From the NCBI GenBank assembly GCA_029976695.1, contig JARQTN010000152.1:75194-121827 (forward strand): 46,634 nt of DNA. Reading direction: 5' to 3'. The notes beneath the pieces were generated by a model. The model searched no databases. It was not told the origin of the DNA and saw nothing but the letters and a program-made list of their open reading frames with translations. Below are positions 9,725 through 17,427 of the stretch, piece after piece (position 1 is the stretch's first letter; each line of letters starts with the position of its first letter). Origin of the DNA: Lewinellaceae bacterium (lineage in GTDB: Bacteria > Bacteroidota > Bacteroidia > Chitinophagales > Saprospiraceae). Made by a program: the position numbers and the translations under genes.

Positions 9725-10174
9725 ATGAATCATGATCTGATCATCAGGAAGGCAACTGAAAAAGATATCCCGGATATCTACGGCCTGGTTTGTGAACTGG
9801 CAGCATATGAAAAAGCAAGTGACCAGGTGAAAATCGACGTGCACCAATACGTAAAGGATTTCAGAAGCGGCCTGTTTCAAGCTTTTGTCAGTGAACTTGA
9901 TGGCCAGGTGATCGGAACGACAATATACTATTATACATACAGCACCTGGCGAGGGAAAATGGTATACCTTGAAGATTTCATCATTGCACAACCGCACCGA
10001 AACAAGGGATACGGTACTGCACTGTTCCATCACTTCATCGATTATTGCAAATCAGTGGATGCAAACATCGTCAGGTGGCAGGTCCTCGACTGGAATGAAC
10101 CGGCGATCCGATTCTATAAAAAACATCCAGTGCAGTTTGATCCGGAATGGCTGACGGTCAAATGGATCCTGTAA
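9725..10174 (+). CDS. GNAT family N-acetyltransferase
   Basis: A 149-residue GNAT protein. The acetyl-CoA binding motif A is PHRNKGYGTALF near residue 90; YLEDFIIAQ forms the preceding strand, and WNEPAIRFYKK is motif B. These features resemble the spermidine/diamine acetyltransferase (SSAT) subgroup, but substrate cannot be read from sequence. It stands alone, divergent from rpsL and convergent with the polyprenyl synthetase. A Bacteroidota promoter was not clearly found; TAAATTTT at 9647 is only a poor -7 match. The 249-base spacer before it holds the ribosomal promoter. Confidence 0.85.
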   Translation: MNHDLIIRKATEKDIPDIYGLVCELAAYEKASDQVKIDVHQYVKDFRSGLFQAFVSELDGQVIGTTIYYYTYSTWRGKMVYLEDFIIAQPHRNKGYGTALFHHFIDYCKSVDANIVRWQVLDWNEPAIRFYKKHPVQFDPEWLTVKWIL

Positions 10175-10244
10175 CACAGATGTGCTTTCCCCGTCATCAT
10201 CAATCGGGATTGCGTTCAGCAAGACCAGTTCAATCGGCAAAAGA

Positions 10245-11219
10245 CTACCTGCTCCGTTCGAACAGTTTCCTGGAGATGTCTTTCAAAGGAGTTTTCCGAT
10301 GTGCATCAACCTTTACTGCTTCCAGGTGATCCATCGCTTCAGCGTAAAATGACTCCTGTTCACGATATGCATTTTCAAGCACCCCGCCATCTTTGTAGAT
10401 CTCCTTTATCTGCTCAACATCCTGGTCAGATAACTCTTTTTCAACCTGGTAATACGCAAGGAGTTCCTTCTTTCTTTCAGGTGAAAGGACCTGAAGGGCT
10501 TTCGTAAACAGGTAGGTCTTCTTTTTCTGTCGGATATCCCCGCCAATGCGCTTCCCAACCTGTTCTGCACTCCCGAAGGCGTCCAGGATATCATCCTGGA
10601 TCTGAAATGCGATGCCCAGGTTTCGACCGAAAGCATACAAGTGGTTTGCATCTGCGATACCGGCACCTGCCAGGTATCCCCCGATTTTCAATGATGCCGC
10701 AAGGAGGACGGATGTTTTGAGCGCGATCATGTTGAGATATTCATCAACAGTCACCTCTGAACGACTTTCGAACATCATGTCAAGGTCCTGCCCTTCACAC
10801 ACTTCGATGGCTGTGCGTGTCATTGTCCTGACCACTTCAGGCATGCGTTCATCCGTGGAACTGCGCTGGAGGTATTGGTAGGCAAGCATCATCATGGCAT
10901 CGCCTGACAGGATTGCCTGGTTGAGGCCAAACTTCTCATGCACAGCCATTGCTCCCCGTCTCACCGCGGCAGCATCCATGATGTCATCGTGGATCAACGT
11001 AAAATTGTGGAAAAGTTCTACTCCCAGTGCAGCCGGCATTGCTGCTTCGATAGAGGGTTTATACATTTGATAGGCCATCAGAAGTAAAACCGGGCGGAAC
11101 CTTTTCGCCTCCAGGGACATGATATAATTTACTGCCTTGTACATCGGGAACCGCGATGAATCAAAGCTTTCCTGGTGGAGGAATTTTTCAAATTCTGAAC
11201 GAATGTCAGCATATGTCAT
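10245..11219 (-). CDS. Polyprenyl (trans-isoprenyl) diphosphate synthase
   Basis: A 324-residue all-alpha prenyltransferase that elongates allylic diphosphates with isopentenyl diphosphate. The first Asp-rich motif is LIHDDIMD and the second QIQDDILDAFG; KRFRPVLLL replaces the usual GGKRxRP, keeping the diphosphate-binding basic residues. Chain length (C15, C20 or longer) cannot be decided safely. The ATG at 11219 (MTYADIRSEF) is chosen because a longer frame adds 30 residues that overlap the promoter region and do not resemble the family. A TTG-N19-TAGATTTG promoter lies about 60 bases upstream, divergent from the lipoprotein gene. Confidence 0.92.
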   Translation of the reverse strand: MTYADIRSEFEKFLHQESFDSSRFPMYKAVNYIMSLEAKRFRPVLLLMAYQMYKPSIEAAMPAALGVELFHNFTLIHDDIMDAAAVRRGAMAVHEKFGLNQAILSGDAMMMLAYQYLQRSSTDERMPEVVRTMTRTAIEVCEGQDLDMMFESRSEVTVDEYLNMIALKTSVLLAASLKIGGYLAGAGIADANHLYAFGRNLGIAFQIQDDILDAFGSAEQVGKRIGGDIRQKKKTYLFTKALQVLSPERKKELLAYYQVEKELSDQDVEQIKEIYKDGGVLENAYREQESFYAEAMDHLEAVKVDAHRKTPLKDISRKLFERSR

Positions 11220-11279
11220 ATCCAATCGCGCTTGAAATCGATTTAAAAAGTGAAAGCTACCCGAACTTGATATCTTTAC

Positions 11280-11309
11280 CAAATCTATTCCAATCAATTC
11301 AATTATCAA
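11280..11309 (-). promoter_or_regulatory. Promoter of polyprenyl synthetase gene
   Basis: The minus strand has TTG (11309-11307), a 19-base spacer and TAGATTTG (11287-11280), a full TAnnTTTG box. Two bases away on the plus strand lies TATCTTTA (11271-11278), one mismatch from consensus, a candidate -7 box for the divergent amidohydrolase, so the two promoters would overlap head to head. Confidence 0.55.
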
Positions 11310-11311
11310 GC

Positions 11312-13024
11312 ATGATCCGATTATTCCTTTTTCCCCTTTTCGTAATCTTTTTTTCAGGGTGCAGCCCCCAGGTTGAGTCCCCCGAACTCATTGTACTGAA
11401 CGGACAGATCTACACGGTCAATCCGAAACAAACCAGTGCAGAGGCATTTGCCGTAATGGATGGAAAAGTCAGTGCCGTGGGAGGTGCAAAAGAGATTCTG
11501 AAATTAAAAGGAAAGGAAACAAAAATCCTCGACGCGGGGGGTAATTTGGTCATGCCGGGATTCATAGAAGGGCATGGTCACTTTTCAGGCCTCGGACAAT
11601 CCCTGATTAACCTGAACTTCCTCAACAGCAAATCCTGGGAAGAAATCGTGTCCATGGTCAAGGAGAAAGTGGATGATGCGGAGCCGGGAGATTGGATTAT
11701 AGGAAGAGGATGGCACCAGGAAAAGTGGCTGGAAACACCTGAAAGAAATGTGCACGGCTATCCTTATCACGATGAGCTAAGCGCGATTTCTCCCCAAAAC
11801 CCGGTCATGCTGACCCATGCAAGTGGACATTCATTATTTGCAAATCGAGCCGCCATGGATATCGCGGGTGTGTCTGCGGAGACGCCTGATCCACTGGGAG
11901 GGCTGATCGTCAGGGATGGCAGCGGAGAAGCTTTGGGGGTATTTGAGGAGCGGGCCCAAAAAATCATCCGGGATGCATACCAGGAATACCAGGAAGGACT
12001 ATCTGAGGAGGACATCCTTGACCAGTGGTACGCAGGGATCAGGCTTGCCCAGGATGAATGCCTGAAAAAAGGGATTACATCATTCCAGGATGCCGGCTCC
12101 AAATATTACGAGATTGAAAGGTACGCGGAAATGGCGGAAAGAGGTGAATTGGATTTGCGATTGTGGGTTATGCTTCGGCACCGCTACGAGGAGATGAAAG
12201 ATCGGATGGAGGGTTTCCCGATCGTGGATGCCGGAAACAGGTTTTTCAGCTGCAGGGCGATCAAATCAGAAGTGGATGGTGCCCTTGGGGCATTTGGGGC
12301 ATGGCTGATCAGGCCCTATGCCGACAAACCTGATTTCCATGGACAGAATACAACACCCATTCGTGATGTGAAGAGAATCGCCGACCTGGCCATGGAACAT
12401 GACATGCAATTCTGTGTACATGCGATCGGGGATCGTGCAAACCGTGTTGTCCTTGATATTTATGAACAGGTGTTTTCCGAAAATCCGGATAAAGCCGACC
12501 TCAGATGGCGGGTCGAACATGCGCAGCACCTCGATACTGCCGACATCCCGCGATTCAGGGAGCTTGATGTCATAGCCTCCATGCAGGGTATTCACTGCAC
12601 GAGTGATGCCCCGTTTGTAGAGAAACGACTCGGCAATTTCCGTGCCCGGAAAGGTGCGTATGCCTGGCGTTCACTGCTAGATCAGGGTGTTGTCATCGCA
12701 AATGGAACAGATGCCCCTGTGGAAGACGTTGATCCGATTCCCTCTTTCTACGCATCAGTGACACGGCAACGGATTGACAATGGCATGATGTTTTATCCGG
12801 AACAAAGAATGACCAGGGAAGAGGCGATCTATTCGTATACCCTCGGCAATGCGTATGCTGGATTTGAAGAGAACTGGAAAGGTTCAATCGAAGTTGGCAA
12901 AGTAGCGGATTTCATTATCCTTTCAGAAAATATCGTCACATGCCCTGATGAGGACATTCTGAATGCCAAAGTTCTGCTGACCTATGTAAATGGTGAAGAA
13001 AAGTACAGAAACGCAGCCTTTTAG
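11312..13024 (+). CDS. Lipoprotein amidohydrolase (YtcJ-like, Amidohydro_3)
   Basis: A 570-residue amidohydrolase. The start MIRLFLFPLFVIFFSGC is a lipoprotein signal peptide with lipobox FSGC (Cys 17), so the enzyme is exported and lipid-anchored. GFIEGHGHFSG is the metal-binding HxH motif of the TIM barrel; further His residues occur in FCVHAIGDRAN and WRVEHAQHLD, and ANGTDAPVEDVDP gives the distal Asp. The architecture matches YtcJ-type hydrolases, whose natural substrates are mostly unknown. A longer frame starting at 11156 is rejected because it would bury the signal peptide and overlap the divergent gene. Confidence 0.9.
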   Translation: MIRLFLFPLFVIFFSGCSPQVESPELIVLNGQIYTVNPKQTSAEAFAVMDGKVSAVGGAKEILKLKGKETKILDAGGNLVMPGFIEGHGHFSGLGQSLINLNFLNSKSWEEIVSMVKEKVDDAEPGDWIIGRGWHQEKWLETPERNVHGYPYHDELSAISPQNPVMLTHASGHSLFANRAAMDIAGVSAETPDPLGGLIVRDGSGEALGVFEERAQKIIRDAYQEYQEGLSEEDILDQWYAGIRLAQDECLKKGITSFQDAGSKYYEIERYAEMAERGELDLRLWVMLRHRYEEMKDRMEGFPIVDAGNRFFSCRAIKSEVDGALGAFGAWLIRPYADKPDFHGQNTTPIRDVKRIADLAMEHDMQFCVHAIGDRANRVVLDIYEQVFSENPDKADLRWRVEHAQHLDTADIPRFRELDVIASMQGIHCTSDAPFVEKRLGNFRARKGAYAWRSLLDQGVVIANGTDAPVEDVDPIPSFYASVTRQRIDNGMMFYPEQRMTREEAIYSYTLGNAYAGFEENWKGSIEVGKVADFIILSENIVTCPDEDILNAKVLLTYVNGEEKYRNAAF

Positions 13025-13125
13025 TTTTTCACCTTTCCATCCAGGCAAACCAGCCCTTTGTTGCCCTCCCCATGTCTGGTCATGCATTCATCATTCCATC
13101 ATTCAAACCAAATGATCAGTGCATG

Positions 13126-13156
13126 CGGAAAAGAAACCGGGCATGCACCCGGTTTC
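13126..13156 (-). terminator. Hairpin terminator after ssb (minus strand), possibly bidirectional
   Basis: A perfect 9-bp stem GAAACCGGG / CCCGGTTTC with a 6-base loop occupies 13133-13156. On the minus strand the stem is followed by TTTTCC, continuing the stem's own TTTC, as expected for an intrinsic terminator 20 bases beyond the ssb stop at 13177. It may also stop the convergent amidohydrolase transcript. Confidence 0.55.
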
Positions 13157-13176
13157 CCGAACACTACCAGGCGAAC

Positions 13177-13527
13177 CTAAAAAGGCAATTTTTCCTTTTT
13201 TGAAAGCTTGAGGAATTCATTCACCCTGACTTCGGTAAAATTCCTGTCTACTCCGGATTTATCCGTGTATTGCCGGTAATTGATCTCTCCGATGATCGTC
13301 ACACGTGTTCCCTTGGCCAAAATTTTCTGCATATTTTCAGCCAGGGCACCAAAAGCCACAAGGTTGTGCCAGTAAGTGCGTTCATTCCAGTTTCCGTTCC
13401 TTGCCTTGTATGATTCGTTCGTCGCAAGGGAGGTTTTCGCCATGGTCGTTCCATTTGGCAGTTTTATCAACTCAACGTCCTTCCCCAGATATCCCGAGAG
13501 CCGGACCATATTCTGCAATTTTTGCAT
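13177..13527 (-). CDS. Single-stranded DNA-binding protein, short form (copy 1)
   Basis: A 116-residue OB-fold SSB: MVRLSGYLGKDVELIKLPNG, MAKTSLATNES, the aromatic NERTYWHNLVAFG and LAKGTRVTIIGEINYRQY. The protein ends SKKEKLPF: it keeps the final Pro-Phe of SSB tips but has lysines where the acidic residues that recruit partner proteins should be, and it lacks the disordered linker. It is therefore probably not the main replicative SSB but an accessory paralogue. It lies 99 bases downstream of a second SSB gene of similar size, separated by a hairpin. Confidence 0.9.
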   Translation of the reverse strand: MQKLQNMVRLSGYLGKDVELIKLPNGTTMAKTSLATNESYKARNGNWNERTYWHNLVAFGALAENMQKILAKGTRVTIIGEINYRQYTDKSGVDRNFTEVRVNEFLKLSKKEKLPF

Positions 13528-13565
13528 CTGTCTAAAATTTTTGTAATTAATGTTTCATTACGCCA

Positions 13566-13609
13566 TGCCTGCACATCCGTCCCGGGATCTCGATCCCGAA
13601 TTGCAGGCA
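13566..13609. repeat. Nested inverted repeat between the two ssb genes
   Basis: An outer pair TGCCTGC (13566-13572) / GCAGGCA (13603-13609) encloses an inner pair CGGGATC (13583-13589) / GATCCCG (13592-13598) with a 2-base centre. The segment is more GC-rich than its flanks. It could be a transcriptional attenuator between the ssb genes or a copy of a dispersed palindromic repeat; no T-run follows on the minus strand. Confidence 0.5.
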
Positions 13610-13626
13610 GGCCGGGAGTCTGCTGA

Positions 13627-13992
13627 TCAGGCAGGCTGTTCCTCGGATTTCAGTTTCGGGACTTTGTCCAACAGATGAAATTCTAGGACCTGGATCTCCG
13701 AATAGTATTTCCGGTTACCCTCCTTATCCTCGTAGTCACCATATGTCAGTTTTCCTTTAATGGCTACGAAACTTCCCTTTTTCAAAAGCATCTGCATACG
13801 TTCTGCGACAAATCCCCAGCCCACAAGCCGGTGCCAGAGCGTTTTGACTTGCCTTGTTCCCTCCTTGTCCTTGTAATACTCATTCGTGGCAATGGAAACT
13901 TTTGCCATCTTGTTGCCATTTTCCAGCTCCCGGAATTCTACATCTTTCCCAAGATGCCCAATCAGCTGGACTGAATTGTTAAATGTGCTCAT
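13627..13992 (-). CDS. Single-stranded DNA-binding protein, short form (copy 2)
   Basis: A 121-residue OB-fold SSB: NSVQLIGHLGKDVEFRELEN, MAKVSIATNEYYKD, KTLWHRLVGWGFVAERMQ and FVAIKGKLTYGDYEDKEGN. It aligns residue for residue with the neighbouring copy over the OB fold. The C-terminus is KSEEQPA, so the DDIPF-like tip is absent. Both paralogues keep the Trp-His pair of the DNA-binding face. Tandem duplication followed by divergence is the simplest explanation. No TAnnTTTG box was found directly upstream. Confidence 0.9.
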   Translation of the reverse strand: MSTFNNSVQLIGHLGKDVEFRELENGNKMAKVSIATNEYYKDKEGTRQVKTLWHRLVGWGFVAERMQMLLKKGSFVAIKGKLTYGDYEDKEGNRKYYSEIQVLEFHLLDKVPKLKSEEQPA

Positions 13993-14099
13993 AGTACGTA
14001 TAATGAATTAGTGAATAATCCAGGATAAAATCGGATACATGGAAAACATGATAAACAGGAGGATCGAGAAGTGTACCCTAAAGTTGTAGGAACCCGGCC

Positions 14100-14130
14100 T
14101 TGACAACCGTAGAATAAACGTGTAAATTCG
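14100..14130 (+). promoter_or_regulatory. Candidate promoter of the zinc-finger gene
   Basis: TTGACA starts at 14100; after a 20-base spacer from TTG, TAAATTCG (14123-14130) matches the -7 element except for one base. Predicted start near 14137, about 28 bases before the ATG. Confidence 0.4.
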
Positions 14131-14164
14131 TAAGTAACCGTTTAGGAACACACTAAAAGAACAC

Positions 14165-14518
14165 ATGATGAAAAAGCACTGTCTTGAGTGCCGGGAGCCC
14201 ATTTCAGGGAGGTCGGACAAAAAATTCTGTTCAGATGATTGCCGGTCGAGGCATTACCACAAAAGAGAAGGTCCAAAAATTTCCATGATCAGGGGCATCA
14301 ATTACATCCTGAAGCGGAACAGGACCATCCTGTCGAAATTTACCCAGGCCGGAAGGAGAAGGATCAGCCGGGATCAACTCATTGAACTTGGATTCAGCTT
14401 TGAATATTTCACGCATTTCAGAAAATCATCCTCAGGAAGCATGTACAGGTATTGTTATGACCAGGGATACTTACTGAAGGACAATGGGATGGTGTATGTG
14501 AAGAGGGACAAGGAATAG
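14165..14518 (+). CDS. Small zinc-finger protein of unknown function
   Basis: A 117-residue basic protein. The first 28 residues hold a probable zinc knuckle: Cys6-x2-Cys9 and, after RSDKKF, Cys22-x3-Cys26 (CLEC and CSDDC), of the type seen in DUF2116-like zinc ribbons. The rest is rich in Arg and Lys, with an RRISRDQLIELGFSFEYF segment. The cysteine spacing is directly visible; a nucleic-acid-binding role is only inferred from basic charge. The gene may start at either of two adjacent ATGs. It is divergent from the ssb genes; no function should be assigned. Confidence 0.75.
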   Translation: MMKKHCLECREPISGRSDKKFCSDDCRSRHYHKREGPKISMIRGINYILKRNRTILSKFTQAGRRRISRDQLIELGFSFEYFTHFRKSSSGSMYRYCYDQGYLLKDNGMVYVKRDKE

Positions 14519-14519
14519 A

Positions 14520-14561
14520 CCAGGTTTGGGGCCAGGCCTTCTTGCCCGGAGCCCAAACCTG
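14520..14561. terminator. Hairpin between convergent genes
   Basis: A perfect 10-bp inverted repeat CAGGTTTGGG (14521-14530) / CCCAAACCTG (14552-14561) begins two bases after the zinc-finger stop and ends 20 bases before the prohibitin stop. T-runs are weak on both sides (TTCCATTTTC on the plus strand), so it is a possible bidirectional terminator rather than a strong one. Confidence 0.45.
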
Positions 14562-14580
14562 TTCCATTTTCGGTTGATCA

Positions 14581-15405
14581 TTAGTTATTGCCCAGAATCA
14601 AAGGCAGGCCTTTGTCACCACCCCCTACGATGATCACTTTCGAATTGGGGGAATTTGCAAGTTCGAGTGTTGCTTCAATGCCTTTGTCTTGCAGGATTTT
14701 ATCCGTCAAACTGGCGTTCAGGATCTTGTTTGCCTCGGATTTGGCATTTGCCTCAATGATCCTGCGTTCGGCTTCCTTCCGTTCCTTTGTCAGGCGAAAC
14801 TCATACTCCAGCGACTCCTGCTCCTGCTTGAGTTTCGCTTCAATTGCGCTTTGCAGTGTCGGGGGCAGGGTGACTTCCCTGATCAACACTGCATCGAGGA
14901 CAAGGTATTTTTGCTTCACTGCTTCAGAAGTGGTATTGAAGATCTCATCCTGGATCGCTTCCCGTTTTGTTGAATACAGCTCCTCAGGAAGATACATTCC
15001 GATCACCTCACGTGTTGCAGACCTGATTTCGGGCTTGATGATCCTGTTCAGGTAGTCAGGCCCGATCTGGTCATGCAGATATCCGATCTTGGCCGGGTCC
15101 GGGTAAAACCGGAAAGACAGTTCAACCTTGATATTCAAGCCGTTTTTTGACAGGACCTCCATGGTTTCATAGTCCTCGTCCACACGGACATCGTAAACAA
15201 ACATCTTGTTCCAGGGCATGATCACATGGAAACCCTGGTTATAGATCTTTTCCTTATCGATCCCTCCGCCAAATCGCTTGAAAAGAACTCCCTTTTCACC
15301 CGGTTCGATCGTCAGAAATGTTGTACTCGTAAGGATCAGGAAGGCGATCAGTAAAAAGACTGCCAGTGAACCATACTTGACTAACTTGCTTTGATTTTGA
15401 CTCAT
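14581..15405 (-). CDS. Prohibitin-like SPFH-domain membrane protein
   Basis: A 274-residue protein with one N-terminal membrane helix (LAVFLLIAFLILTSTTFL, residues about 13-30) followed by an SPFH/band 7 domain (TIEPGEKGVLFKRFGGGID; IIKPEIRSATREVIGMYLPE) and a charged coiled coil (RLTKERKEAERRIIEANAKS) around residues 195-240. It resembles prohibitins and HflC, which form large ring assemblies that scaffold membrane regions and modulate FtsH proteolysis. No FtsH or HflK partner is in the window. It lies 112 bases downstream of the glycosyltransferase gene on the same strand. Confidence 0.9.
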   Translation of the reverse strand: MSQNQSKLVKYGSLAVFLLIAFLILTSTTFLTIEPGEKGVLFKRFGGGIDKEKIYNQGFHVIMPWNKMFVYDVRVDEDYETMEVLSKNGLNIKVELSFRFYPDPAKIGYLHDQIGPDYLNRIIKPEIRSATREVIGMYLPEELYSTKREAIQDEIFNTTSEAVKQKYLVLDAVLIREVTLPPTLQSAIEAKLKQEQESLEYEFRLTKERKEAERRIIEANAKSEANKILNASLTDKILQDKGIEATLELANSPNSKVIIVGGGDKGLPLILGNN

Positions 15406-15517
15406 TATATTGGATTTTTTCTAATAGAATGGATTTATCGTCAGAAAGGTTTCATTTTCAATTTTGTAAAGTTAATATTTCTGCGAACGAAGGCTGACAT
15501 CCGACAAATGAATTCTG

Positions 15518-16510
15518 TCAATCAAGAAGCTTTTGGTTTACTGTATCTGCTATTTCATCTATCGGCAAATCCTTGATACATCTAAAATGTCCTTTCGGAC
15601 AGGACTCAAACCCGATCTTGGAACAAGGCCTGCAAGCCAGGCCAGGATGCTCAAAGCGGCGTTCCCAGACTTGCGTATCCCCAAAATACGGCGACATGCC
15701 AAACTCCGGGATCGTATTTCCCCATACCGAGATCAGGGGCTTCTTCAGCGCTGCCGCCATATGCATGACGCCCGTATCATGGGAGACCACAAGTCTGGCC
15801 GCAGCAATGCATGCTGCCGACTGATTCAATGTCAGCATCCCGCAAAGGTTGTGCACATGGGGGCCAGCATGCTCCGTGATGGCACGGGCCTTTTCCAGTT
15901 CAGCAGTACCTCCCAGGAGTAAAACTGACACCTCTATTTGCCGGCACAACGTGATCATTTGTCTGGCAGTCAGGCACTTTGTCTCGTGCGCCGCACCCAC
16001 AGAAATACAGATATGTTCCCGAATGCCCAGCTCCTCCAGATACTCACTTGCCCATTGCGTATCGCGATCAGGAATGAAATAATCCAGCCCTGCCCCGTCG
16101 TTCAGGACACCCAGGTGGGCAACTGTATCCATATATCTGTCCACGATATGTCGCTTCGGCAACACATCCACATGCAGGTTCACCTTCAGCCACTTCTGCA
16201 GGTTGATCTTGTGAAATGAAGTTGCCGGCCTGCCAAGCCTCTGCTTCAGGATAAAAGTCCTGAGGTTGTGGTGCAGGTCCAGGACATAATCAAATCGCTC
16301 ATGCTTTAGCTGAAGAAGCACCTCACCTGTCCCTTTTTCGATCGTATGGATCCGGTCGATGTAAGGATTCTGTTCAAGCAGGATACGGAATCCGGCCTTG
16401 GTCAGGTAATGCACCTCCACCTCCAATTGCATGGACAAACAGCGAACCACCGGGGTGGTCAGGATGATATCCCCGATACTGCTGAACCGGACAACAAGTA
16501 CTTTTAGCAT
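15518..16510 (-). CDS. Glycosyltransferase family 9 (LPS heptosyltransferase-like)
   Basis: A 330-residue GT-B fold enzyme starting MLKVLVVRFSSIGDIILTTP, the GT9 hallmark with the catalytic Asp in SIGDI. The C-terminal half has SVGAAHETKCLTARQMITLC and SHDTGVMHMAAALKKPLISV, the nucleotide-sugar binding DTG...HMAAA motif. The pattern CRPCSKIGFESCPKGHFRCI near the end is the cysteine cluster found in many GT9 members. Such enzymes add heptose or related sugars to lipid A core; the actual sugar here is unknown. No LPS neighbours are visible apart from an MsbA-like exporter far away at 35648. Confidence 0.9.
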   Translation of the reverse strand: MLKVLVVRFSSIGDIILTTPVVRCLSMQLEVEVHYLTKAGFRILLEQNPYIDRIHTIEKGTGEVLLQLKHERFDYVLDLHHNLRTFILKQRLGRPATSFHKINLQKWLKVNLHVDVLPKRHIVDRYMDTVAHLGVLNDGAGLDYFIPDRDTQWASEYLEELGIREHICISVGAAHETKCLTARQMITLCRQIEVSVLLLGGTAELEKARAITEHAGPHVHNLCGMLTLNQSAACIAAARLVVSHDTGVMHMAAALKKPLISVWGNTIPEFGMSPYFGDTQVWERRFEHPGLACRPCSKIGFESCPKGHFRCIKDLPIDEIADTVNQKLLD

Positions 16511-16807
16511 CAGGATAATGATTTAATCCATCCGGGCAGGAAACGATGACAACGCATCCAGCAATCCCGGTTTAGGTTGTAAAACTATCTGATTTTTGGG
16601 AATCGCCCTGTCTGCTCGGCCAATTCAAAAAATGTTGGGTACATGCTTGATCAGGGGTATCAGATGCACACTGTACGCGTATTTTTCGCACCTGATTTCT
16701 GGCATTCTAATTGTTAAAAAACTGTGAATCGATCCACCTGGTCTTTTAGGTTGGGAAAATCATTGTACATTTATGCATTCAATTGTTTCACGTAAAAGAA
16801 CAAAATC
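16511..16807. other. Intergenic region between divergent genes
   Basis: This 297-base spacer separates the glycosyltransferase from the cysteine-rich secreted protein. No open frame of note and no RNA gene was recognised. TACATTTA at 16766-16773, about 35 bases before the ATG of the secreted protein, is a one-mismatch -7 box on the plus strand without a clear -33 partner. Confidence 0.4.
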
Positions 16808-17308
16808 ATGAAAAGAATTCTGATCCTGTTTTCACTGATGGCCTTTTTCGCAATTACCGGCATGCAGGCACAAAAAGCATGCTGTGCTTCAAAGGCAAAA
16901 TCTGCAGCAAGCTGCGCTGGCAAGGCGTCAGCAGCCAAAACAGCTACAGCTGATGTCGAAATGGCCGCAGCCAAACTTGCTTCATTAGATGAGAACATTG
17001 ACCGGAAAGTTTGTGCGGAGTCAGGTAAAGTGACATACCTGAAAAAGGAAGTATGCGAAAAATCTGGAAAAGTATCTTTCGTAAATGTTGAGTACAACGC
17101 CGACCTTGGTGCGTTCGTCAATGTTTCGCCAAGCGAAATGCACGGCAAAAAGGCAAGCTGCGGAGGAAGCAAAACAGCCGAAGCAAAGGCATGTTGCTCA
17201 GGAAAGGAAAAAGCATCCTGCTGCTCGAAAAGCGCAAGTGCAGAAGATCATAATGGCACTGAAAAAGCGAAAGTCAAAGTGGTGAAAGCTGCGAGCGGGA
17301 CAAAGTGA
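16808..17308 (+). CDS. Cysteine-rich secreted protein of unknown function
   Basis: A 166-residue protein with a clear signal peptide (residues 1-21, hydrophobic core ILILFSLMAFFAITG, cleavage probably after MQA). The mature part is rich in Ala, Lys and Ser and has ten cysteines: 25, 26, 36, 69, 83, 118, 129, 130, 138 and 139, three of them as adjacent pairs. Residues 66-96 hold two tandem units, KVCAESGKVTYLKK and EVCEKSGKVSFVNV. CC pairs suggest metal binding or disulfide cross-linking, but no known family is recognised. It is monocistronic, ended by a strong terminator before the sulfonolipid-type genes. Confidence 0.75.
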   Translation: MKRILILFSLMAFFAITGMQAQKACCASKAKSAASCAGKASAAKTATADVEMAAAKLASLDENIDRKVCAESGKVTYLKKEVCEKSGKVSFVNVEYNADLGAFVNVSPSEMHGKKASCGGSKTAEAKACCSGKEKASCCSKSASAEDHNGTEKAKVKVVKAASGTK

Positions 17309-17328
17309 CAGGCAACGATATCCCTAAG

Positions 17329-17363
17329 AAAAAAGCCAATCCCGGACCGGGATTGGCTTTTTT
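17329..17363 (+). terminator. Strong intrinsic terminator, symmetric
   Basis: A 12-bp stem AGCCAATCCCGG / CCGGGATTGGCT is flanked by an A-run on the left and a T-run on the right, so it can work in both directions. It begins 21 bases after the stop of the cysteine-rich protein and insulates it from the following operon. Confidence 0.88.
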
Positions 17364-17392
17364 CTTCACTATATGTTCATAATATTATTCAT

Positions 17393-17400
17393 TATCTTTG
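17393..17400 (+). promoter_or_regulatory. -7 box of the PLP-enzyme operon
   Basis: TATCTTTG is a perfect TAnnTTTG match, 28 bases before the ATG at 17428 and about 30 bases after the preceding terminator. A -33 TTG is not obvious. Predicted leader about 20 bases. Confidence 0.5.
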
Positions 17401-17427
17401 TTTCTATTACATTCAGAATTTAGTGAT

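Noticed and set aside
11156-11311. N-terminal extension of the lipoprotein amidohydrolase by 52 residues
   Set aside because: It would place the signal peptide inside the protein and overlap the start of the divergent prenyl synthase gene.
13566-13609. Palindrome as the end of an insertion sequence
   Set aside because: No transposase, no target duplication and no partner copy within the window.
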